From Verrucomicrobiales bacterium (GTDB lineage: Bacteria > Verrucomicrobiota > Verrucomicrobiia > Limisphaerales > UBA9464), in the NCBI GenBank assembly GCA_003445095.1, contig DLVS01000517.1, positions 1-15,402 on the forward strand: a DNA stretch of 15,402 nt. The letters run 5' to 3'. Within the stretch, counting starts at the first letter, position 1, and each line of letters begins with the position of its first letter. Under the pieces are notes generated by a model. That model worked only from the letters and a program-made list of their open reading frames with translations, was not told where the DNA came from and did no database searches. Both the position numbers and the translations under genes were made by a program. Positions 7,221 to 13,368 of the stretch are shown here, one piece after another.

Positions 7221-7937
7221 TCACGGACCCAATACTCTCAGCTTGAGGTTCTGGAACCAAACCGCATCCCCATGGTCTTGCAGCAGGAGCGGCGTCGCAA
7301 AGACCGTGCCCCATTTGGCTTCGTCCTTGAACTTGCTCGCCGCCTTCGCCGCGGCGAGTTCAGGAGACCCGACCGTGTACCCCAACACGCGTACTCCATT
7401 GAGCCAATGTTCGACTTCCGGACCACGAATTCGGATCCGCGAAGTGTTGGTCTCGCCCGCCGGCCGAACTGGGGCTCCGACCGGCGGCAAGGCATCGTAG
7501 AGCGCCGCCGTCTGCCGTTTAGGCCCAACCTTGGCATCCGGATGAGCTGCGTCATCGATCAACTGGTATTCGTGGCCAATGGGAGCACCCCGGCGTTCGT
7601 CGATGAAGTACTTCAACCCGCTGTTGCCGCCCGGCGCGATTCGCCAGTCAAACACCAAATCAAAATTGGTGAAGGTCTGCGTCGTGATGAGATCTCCCCC
7701 GCCGCCTTTCGCAGCATGATGCAGCCACCCGTTTTCGGCCGACCATCCCGCTTTCGGAGCTTCCGGTTTACCGAATGACCGCCAGCCAGTGAGGTCGTGT
7801 CCGTTGAACAACAGGATCCAACCGTTGCGCTGCTCCTCCGGGGTCAATTGGTTGGGCTCCACGCCTGACGCCAGGGTGGACAACGTGACGGCCAAGGCGA
7901 GGCGACGTAGGAGAATGGAAAGGCGGCCGGGATTCAT
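7221..7937 (-). CDS. Secreted DUF1080 (3-keto-disaccharide hydrolase-type) protein
   Basis: The product has 238 residues from the ATG at 7937; a TTG at 7955 is the alternative. A basic, hydrophobic N-terminus (MNPGRLSILLRRLALAVTLS) looks like a signal peptide. The DUF1080 domain (PF06439) begins with WILLFNGHDLTGWRSF, the family hallmark. It continues with GDLITTQTFTNFDLVFDWR, GGNSGLKYF, the GHEYQLIDD segment, and a C-terminal FQNLKLR strand, and fills nearly the whole protein. The fold is a concanavalin-like beta sandwich. Members are abundant in Planctomycetota and Verrucomicrobiota; some are linked to hydrolysis of 3-keto-disaccharides, most are untested. Location is periplasmic or outer surface. 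It stands alone, with 93 bp to the next upstream gene. The domain call is secure; the substrate is not. Confidence 0.9.
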   Translation of the reverse strand: MNPGRLSILLRRLALAVTLSTLASGVEPNQLTPEEQRNGWILLFNGHDLTGWRSFGKPEAPKAGWSAENGWLHHAAKGGGGDLITTQTFTNFDLVFDWRIAPGGNSGLKYFIDERRGAPIGHEYQLIDDAAHPDAKVGPKRQTAALYDALPPVGAPVRPAGETNTSRIRIRGPEVEHWLNGVRVLGYTVGSPELAAAKAASKFKDEAKWGTVFATPLLLQDHGDAVWFQNLKLRVLGP

Positions 7938-8030
7938 GGAAGGACGGCGCGGCAATGAACTCGCGGCAGGGGGCAGCCGTCAAGCGAACCCATGTTCGTC
8001 CGCTTGCCGACCTCGCCGACCAGATTGGCT

Positions 8031-8801
8031 CTAGTCAACCCACCGGATCGGATAGACCGGACGGCCCGTGAATCGATTCAGGAGTTCGCTAAACCGACTC
8101 AAACCGTCCTGGGCACGCTGATCGAGTCGATATTGGATATGTCCCCCCAAATAGGCTTGGCGGAACGGTAGATCGAATTCCTGGTGCGCGGCGACCAAGG
8201 CGGGGATCTGCGCGATCCCGGCTTCGGCCACCTCCCGCAGCGCATTGGTCAACGGTTTGGAAACGAAACCGTCGCGAAACGTCCACATCGCGAAGGTAAA
8301 CGGCAGTTTTATCATTTCATCCCAGGCCTGACCCAAGTCCCAGACGGAGTGGTCTGTCTGAGCGCGCCGGAAATCGATTGCCGGATTTCCGATCAAGAGC
8401 ACGTTGTCGTACTGGGTCGGGTCGGCCTTCGCCGGCAGCGGGAAGAAATCCGGGCGAATCCCGCGCTCCCCTAAGAGAACCCGAACCAGGTTCACGCTAG
8501 TACAAGAGTCGGTGTCCAGATAAACCCGGCGCATTCCATGAAGCGGCTCTCGGTGGGCGAGAATGACGCTGTACACCGGGCCGCGAGACACGATTCCCAC
8601 ACCCGCCAAGGCTCGGTAACGGGGAGAGAAGAGTGCCTCCGTGGAACTGGCCAGCGCAGCATCCAAACGGCCATCACTCAATCGACGCGCCAGTTCGGCC
8701 GGAGGCAACTGGACGATGGCGTCCTCCACGCCTGCCGTCAGGGGCAAAGCGTTAAGGTAAGGGACAGAACCCACGCGAAAGCGAGAGAGTACTGAACGCA
8801 C
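8031..8801 (-). CDS. mqnA: Chorismate dehydratase MqnA (futalosine pathway)
   Basis: The 256-residue protein starts at a GTG at 8801; the MqnA signature begins at residue 9, leaving no room for a later start. RVGSVPYLNALPL (residues 9-21) is the N-terminal ligand-site strand of the MqnA/MqnD periplasmic-binding-protein-like fold. Further support comes from DSCTSVNLVRVLL (98-110), NVLLIGNPAI (133-142), WDLGQAWDEMIKLPFTFAMW (154-173) and the C-terminal YLGGHIQYRL (217-226). In the futalosine route MqnA removes water from chorismate to give 3-enolpyruvoyl-benzoate, the first committed step to menaquinone; it acts in the cytoplasm. It is distinguished from MqnD by the PYLNA-x-PL motif. Other mqn genes are not in the window. 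The presence of menaquinone fits an organism with cytochromes and respiratory growth. Confidence 0.88.
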   Translation of the reverse strand: MRSVLSRFRVGSVPYLNALPLTAGVEDAIVQLPPAELARRLSDGRLDAALASSTEALFSPRYRALAGVGIVSRGPVYSVILAHREPLHGMRRVYLDTDSCTSVNLVRVLLGERGIRPDFFPLPAKADPTQYDNVLLIGNPAIDFRRAQTDHSVWDLGQAWDEMIKLPFTFAMWTFRDGFVSKPLTNALREVAEAGIAQIPALVAAHQEFDLPFRQAYLGGHIQYRLDQRAQDGLSRFSELLNRFTGRPVYPIRWVD

Positions 8802-8868
8802 GCCTCATCTTAGAGCGGATTTCCGAACGACGCGAGCGACGAGCGACTGGATATTTCGGTTCTCCCAG

Positions 8869-9261
8869 TCACTGATGTGACGCGGGGAAACGGCGACCCT
8901 GCATCACTCGGTCCAGCAGGGGTTCGCCGCGGATGAAATGCTCCAGGTTCTTAAGGAAGTGGCGCACCAACGTTTTCGCTTCACCTTGGTGTCTGCCGGC
9001 GATGTGCGGAGTAATAAAGCAGTTGGGCTTGGCCCAGAGCAGGTGGTGGTCCGGTAACGGTTCCGGCTCGGTTACATCCGGCCACGCGGCTCCGAGACGT
9101 CCGGAACGAAGAACCCCTACCAGGGCGTCCTGGTCCAAGGTCGCACCACGGTCGATGTTGTAGGAGATCGCACCCGACTTCATTTCAGAAAACCGCCGCC
9201 GGTTGAAGAACCGGTGAGTTCCCACGCTTTGAGGGAGTGCTTTGAATCTGCTTGGCGACAT
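8869..9261 (-). pseudogene. C-terminal stump of a D-2-hydroxyacid dehydrogenase
   Basis: Homology begins near LPQSVGTHRFFN (about 9240) and runs to the stop. It includes NIDRGATLDQDALV, DVTEPEPLP, and CFITPHIAG followed by TLVRHFLKNLEHFIRGEPL. These are the last 120 or so residues of the D-isomer-specific 2-hydroxyacid dehydrogenase family. They contain the catalytic Arg (in DRG), Glu (in EPEP) and His (in TPH). Intact enzymes have about 320 residues. The N-terminal substrate domain and the GxGxxG NAD-binding loop are absent, and upstream frames do not show them. The ATG at 9261 is probably fortuitous. The stump cannot bind NAD normally, so it should be inactive. The break lies about 70 bp from a palindromic repeat element, which may have been involved in the deletion. 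Ordinary members have Gly before the catalytic Arg; here it is Asp. Confidence 0.75.
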
Positions 9262-9309
9262 AAGGCCTAAATCCTTTGCTCGTGAACCAAGTGGAGAGTT
9301 CGCGGGCCA

Positions 9310-9509
9310 CTAAGCCGTAACCATGCAGTAGAAAATGGGGAGCACGCCCGCCCCGGGCGTTGCGGACGGCGCCTCGCCGTCCGCGCGACGCGCGTGGAGT
9401 CGTCCACCGTTTGGTGTGTCGTTACGCGCTGCGGTGTGGCGGGCGGGGCGCCCGCCACTGCGCCCGGGGCGGGCACGCTCCCCAATCCAACTGCGTGGAT
9501 ACGGCTAAG
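9310..9509. mobile_element. 200-bp nested palindromic element (MITE- or REP-like)
   Basis: This fills most of the 340-bp gap between the dehydrogenase stump and the DUF1552 gene. The outer arms are 9310-9329 and 9490-9509 (17 of 20 positions complementary). The inner arms are 9337-9359 and 9461-9483 (21 of 23 complementary). Inside are three further hairpins: 9-bp arms GCGGACGGC/GCCGTCCGC (9362-9384), 5-bp arms GTGGA/TCCAC (9394-9407) and 9-bp arms GTGGCGGGC/GCCCGCCAC (9436-9458). No credible gene lies within. The structure fits a non-autonomous miniature transposable element or a composite extragenic palindrome. It could also act as a transcription stop for the DUF1552 operon. No target-site duplication could be identified with confidence. 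Confidence 0.65.
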
Positions 9510-9601
9510 CGCTCCGCTGCCGTCGCCTGCCCGCAACTGATCAAGACTCTTCCCGGCATGACGTGCGTGTTCTTCGGAGCAAGTCTTCCGGCCGCAGTCA
9601 T

Positions 9602-10909
9602 TCAAACCTCGTCCAGAGGCGTTGTCGCATCGCCGAACTTCGGCAGGCGCACGTCCATCTTATCCATCATGGATAGGTAGAGCCGACACATCTGGCGCTC
9701 GGATTTCTCTTTGTAGTCGATCACGCGGCCACCCTTGATGCGTCCCCCAGCGCCGCCGAGCAGCAGCACCGGCAACTGCGTCGCATCGTGGCTGCCCGTC
9801 AGCATACTGGAGCAATACATCAGCATGGTGTTGTCGAGCGCAGTGCGCGGACCTTCTTGAATGCCATCGAGTTTGCGGGCGATATAGGCGACCTGCTGGA
9901 GAAAAAACTGGTTCACTTTGAGCCAGTCCGCCGTGTCGCTGTGCGAGAGCAAGTGGTGGATCATGTAGTCTACCCCGAGGTTTGGGAAACGCAGCGAACT
10001 GTGATCGTTGTTCAGCTTGAGCGTGGTAATCCGCGTGGTGTCGGTCTGGAAGCCCAACACCAAAATGTCGCACATCAGCCGCATATGTTCGGCGATGTCT
10101 TGCGGAACACCGTCGGCCGGGCGCGGGATGTTCGGTTTCTCCAACGTCGGCCGCCAGCCCTGTAACTCACCCTTCTTTCCCGCGTTCTCAATACGTTGCT
10201 CCACGTCGCGTACCGAGTCGAGGTACTCGTCGAGCTTGCGCTGGTCGTTCACGCTGATCTGACGCCGCAGGTGTTTGGCTTCGGTCAGGACGGCGTCGAG
10301 CACACTTTGGTCGCCTTTGCTAACTTCGTCCTTGAACAGCCGGTCAAACGCGAGCGCAGGATAAATCTCCAACGGTGTCGGCGTCGTGGGCGAGCTCCAG
10401 GAAATATGCGAGCTGTAGAGCATCGAATAATTCTTGTGCACGGACGGGTTCGATTTCTCACACCCGAGCACGAGGCTGGGAACTTTGGTTGAGTGTCCGT
10501 AACGCTGCGCGAGCAACTGATCGATGCTGGTGCCAGAACGAATCTCGCCACCGGACGCGAGCGGCGCGCCGGAAAGCAGGTTGCCCGTCTGCGAACTGTG
10601 AATGTTTCCCTTGAGCGCCTCCTCGTTGTAGAGCCCGCGAACGAACAACATCTTCTCGCGGAAATCAGCGAGCGGCGCGAGCACCTGGCCGAGCTCCATC
10701 TGCTGGCCCTCGCCTTTGGCCCACCACTCCTTCGAGTGAAAGCCGTTGCCGGAGAACAGCACCGCTAGCCGCACCGGTGCCTCGCTGGAAGGTTTGATGC
10801 CTATAGGCGGAGTGTCACCCCAAACGGTGAGCGATTCCATCCACGGCAACGCCATCGTGACGCCGACCCCACGGAGGAATGTGCGGCGGGAGAAAGAGTG
10901 AGAGGTCAT
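9602..10909 (-). CDS. Tat-exported DUF1552 protein
   Basis: The 435-residue product starts at ATG 10909. A twin-arginine signal SRRTFLRG (residues 7-14) is followed by a hydrophobic stretch, so the protein is exported folded. The rest matches DUF1552 (PF07586): LAVLFSGNGFHSKEWW, LSGAPLASGGEIRSG with SIDQLLAQRYG, a conserved SCEKS-like segment (here LGCEKSNPSVHK), the NISW-type 'HISWSSPTTP' region, and the C-terminal MLMYCSSMLTGSHDATQLPVLL and GRVIDY parts. The biochemical role of DUF1552 is unknown. Genes of this family typically lie directly downstream of a DUF1592-type cytochrome gene and probably work with its product in the periplasm. Here that partner lies 2.5 kb upstream, beyond two inserted genes. 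The start is 7 nt after the stop of the zinc-ribbon gene, with no ribosome site, so translation probably depends on coupling. Confidence 0.92.
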   Translation of the reverse strand: MTSHSFSRRTFLRGVGVTMALPWMESLTVWGDTPPIGIKPSSEAPVRLAVLFSGNGFHSKEWWAKGEGQQMELGQVLAPLADFREKMLFVRGLYNEEALKGNIHSSQTGNLLSGAPLASGGEIRSGTSIDQLLAQRYGHSTKVPSLVLGCEKSNPSVHKNYSMLYSSHISWSSPTTPTPLEIYPALAFDRLFKDEVSKGDQSVLDAVLTEAKHLRRQISVNDQRKLDEYLDSVRDVEQRIENAGKKGELQGWRPTLEKPNIPRPADGVPQDIAEHMRLMCDILVLGFQTDTTRITTLKLNNDHSSLRFPNLGVDYMIHHLLSHSDTADWLKVNQFFLQQVAYIARKLDGIQEGPRTALDNTMLMYCSSMLTGSHDATQLPVLLLGGAGGRIKGGRVIDYKEKSERQMCRLYLSMMDKMDVRLPKFGDATTPLDEV

Positions 10910-10916
10910 AGGCTGT

Positions 10917-12191
10917 TCAGGATTGTTGATATGTCGTCGCCGTCACGCGGCAAGCACCGCAAAGGAAAGCGTAATAGATACCTTCGTTTCCAGGGAAATG
11001 GCCATTATCCAATTGCGCAATGAACGTCATGGTCTTTTGGCAATCGGGACAGCCCGGATATTCGGCATTTTGCACCCACGAAGGCAAGCCGCCAACTTGT
11101 GACGTCGTTGCAGTGGAGCACCACTCCACAGCGTGAACAGCGCGACGCGGCGTCAATCGTACCGCCTTTCCGCTCCATGGTCCGCGATCCCAAAGGGCGA
11201 TGTCGTTGGGCAACCAGTCCGGTCGCCGATTCATACTCGACCAGTGCGCCACCCCGATTCGGTCGATATTCCCGAACACGGGTCCGAAGCAACTGCAGGC
11301 TTCGCAGGTAAGGACTGGCAAGTTAGGGCCGCTGAGGCCGAGAAATGAGACCTCTGGAGTGGAGAGTTTAAATTCAAAGAAGTTAACGAGCGGTGATCGG
11401 CACCAAGGGCAGGTTTCATGTGCCTCTTTGAGGAGCGACACCGATTGACACGCGGTCTCTCCCGCCGCGACCGGGTGAATCGCCAGACATTTCTTGTGAT
11501 ACAGATCTCGCCGGCCGTCTTGTGTCGGTTCCCATCCCGCCACATGCGCGTAGCGACTTGGATCGACATGTCTGAGCCAGGCGGGTGGTGACTTTTCCAA
11601 ACCCAGGAATGCGTCGCAAACTCGATGGTCTCCAATCCAGGCGAGGGCGCGGAGGGTGTGATTCAAATTCGAAGCAGCGCTGGCACGGCTCAGCTTGGCA
11701 AGCAAGCGGTCCCGAACAGCTGAACCAGCGTTTCGAAAGATGACTGATGGCCACAAGTGATCGCCTTCGATCCAGCTCTCCAAGAGCGGGTCTAGCGCGA
11801 AGTCGGTAAACGTGGCTAGTGACTGGGCCATGCCCTCGGCAACTTCGATATTCCCGCTCTTGAATTCTTGCTCGGCTCGCAGCATTAGCTGGTCGGCTTC
11901 GGATGAATTGAGCGCCCCACAAAACTCCTCAAGGGACTTCGGAGGCGGAACAAACTGCACAAGAGGGTCAGGTCGCTGACTCGTAAGCAGGATGTGAATC
12001 GTTTCCACCGGATCGGTGACGCCTTTGTACAAATCTAGTGTGCGTCGGTTCTGGTGAATGAACTTTTCGTATTCAGCAGCTTTTCGTTTCTGAACGCAGG
12101 GCATGCAGTATCCATCGTTCGCCCGGGCAGTTGCGGGCAGAATCGTGTTAATGCAATCCCCGCCTCGGCAGGGTAGTCGGTCAACGGCCAT
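10917..12191 (-). CDS. Multi-zinc-ribbon protein of unknown function (DUF1963/YwqG-like end)
   Basis: The protein has 424 residues with no signal peptide or membrane segment. Cysteines are arranged as probable zinc sites: C8-x4-C13 with C29-x2-C32; C261-x2-C264 with C296-x2-C299; and C381-x2-C384 with C411-x2-C414. The central part (about 95-210) is helical and suggests HEAT-like repeats (for example LRALAWIGDHRVCDAFLGL). The C-terminus (VGGLPSWVQNAEYPGCPDC, then FIAQLDN and IYYAFLC) resembles the end of DUF1963/YwqG-like proteins; that comparison is from memory. Function is unknown. The ATG overlaps the stop of the DUF1016-type nuclease gene by 11 nt, so the two should be translationally coupled. 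Several sampled 60-base lines are 43-55% GC, lower than most of the flanking operon genes, which fits acquisition. It could be a partner or protective factor for the nuclease, but this is only inference from position. Confidence 0.75.
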   Translation of the reverse strand: MAVDRLPCRGGDCINTILPATARANDGYCMPCVQKRKAAEYEKFIHQNRRTLDLYKGVTDPVETIHILLTSQRPDPLVQFVPPPKSLEEFCGALNSSEADQLMLRAEQEFKSGNIEVAEGMAQSLATFTDFALDPLLESWIEGDHLWPSVIFRNAGSAVRDRLLAKLSRASAASNLNHTLRALAWIGDHRVCDAFLGLEKSPPAWLRHVDPSRYAHVAGWEPTQDGRRDLYHKKCLAIHPVAAGETACQSVSLLKEAHETCPWCRSPLVNFFEFKLSTPEVSFLGLSGPNLPVLTCEACSCFGPVFGNIDRIGVAHWSSMNRRPDWLPNDIALWDRGPWSGKAVRLTPRRAVHAVEWCSTATTSQVGGLPSWVQNAEYPGCPDCQKTMTFIAQLDNGHFPGNEGIYYAFLCGACRVTATTYQQS

Positions 12192-13361
12192 GGCGTTTAT
12201 CGATTGCCCTTCTTGCCTTTTCCAACTCCTGCGTCAGCCGCTCTTCATCCGGTAACACCAAGCGGTATTCGCGGGCGAGGACCTTGCTGGGCAGGTTGTC
12301 GAGAGTATAGCGGACCAGACTTTGGCCGATGCTGGAGCAAAGGATGAGACCCACGGGCGGGTTCTCGTCTGCGTGTGTCCAATGCTCGCGGGCGTAGTTC
12401 AGGTAGAGGTGCATTTGACCGGCGTCAGCGTGTGTGAACTTGCCTAGCTTGAGGTCAATGATGAGCAGGCAACGGAGCCTCCTGTGAAAGAATATCAGGT
12501 CCACTCGATACCATTCGTCGTCGATGCGCAGACGGCGCTGGCGTCCGACGAACGCGAAGTCGCTACCCAGTTCGAGGAGGAAAGTCTCGAGGTGGCGGAT
12601 GAGCGCATCCTCCAGGTCGGTCTCGGAGTATTCGTCGCGGAGGCCGAGGAATTCGAGCACGAGCGGGTCGCGCACGGCTTCGTCAGCGGTTAAGAATTCG
12701 CCAGGTCGGGACTTCTCACCTTTTTTGAGCATGGCGGCCTTGTTCTGCGAGAGGGCAGTGCGTTCGTAGAATAGTGAGTTGATCTGACGGTCCAGCTGAG
12801 GACCGGTCCAACCGCCTCGCAACGCCTCCGCGTGATAGAAATCAAACGCTTCTGAGCTGCGAGTCCTGCTCATGAGCAAACGTAATGGGACCACGGCAGC
12901 GGGAACGCACGCGCGATGTCAACCAGGGGCAACACTATTTTCTGCAAATGGACAGATTCGGGGGTAGAAATGCCAGACGGCGTCTGGCGCTTTGCTGGGT
13001 ATGAATTGCCAGACAGCCTCTGGCAAATCCATGAGGTTGAACATTCCGAGTAAAACTGCCACATGTTCTGCAGGTTTTGTCGGGAGAACCCGCGTCCCAA
13101 TCGGACCGTTAGATCCTTCGCTAGCCGCTTGAGCAATTCTTCCCCGTACTCCGCTCGTTTCTTGCCACCTTGCTCGAATTCGACGATACGCCGGCCCACC
13201 TCCCAATACGTCGCTGTCATCAGCGAATTCGTCGCACGGACAGAGGCGTGGCGCGCCGCTTCGAGCAATTGGCCAAGGCCATTAACTAGCCCCTCGTAAT
13301 GGAAGCGAACAGAGCGGCGTCCCTCCTTGCTCACTTCGTCCTTCATGAGATCGCCCAACAC
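12181..13361 (-). pseudogene. DUF1016/YhcG-type PD-(D/E)XK nuclease, split by a frameshift
   Basis: The first frame (GTG 13361, or ATG 13346, to stop 12870) holds the DUF1016 N-terminal domain. Visible motifs are YWEVGRRIVEFEQGG, RAEYGEELLKRLAKDL and GRGFSRQNLQNMWQFY, then a Ser/Pro linker and ARAFPLPWSHY. The second frame (open from 12894 to 12181) resumes with LLMSRTRSSEAFDFYHAEALRGGW and carries the nuclease domain: RQINSLFYERTALS, the acidic residue in RVDLIFFH, and IIDLKLG, where Asp replaces the usual Glu of ELK. Adding one base at 12881/12882 restores WSHYRLLM, so a single deletion explains the split. Family members are predicted nucleases often found near restriction-modification genes. 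The break could be real, a sequencing error, or a recoding site. Without it the protein would have about 385 residues, in the normal range. It starts 7 nt after the DUF1592-type gene. Confidence 0.85.
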
Positions 13362-13368
13362 AACCGAT

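Noticed and set aside
9267..9605. 112-codon minus-strand frame
   Set aside because: It runs through the palindromic element and its Ala/Pro/Arg-rich text follows from GC-rich repeats; no family resemblance or start signal.
12919..13206. Alternative frame in the DUF1016 N-terminal region (…PEAVWQFIPSKAPDAVW…)
   Set aside because: The main frame already carries the full N-terminal domain and linker up to WSHY; this frame lacks the domain motifs.
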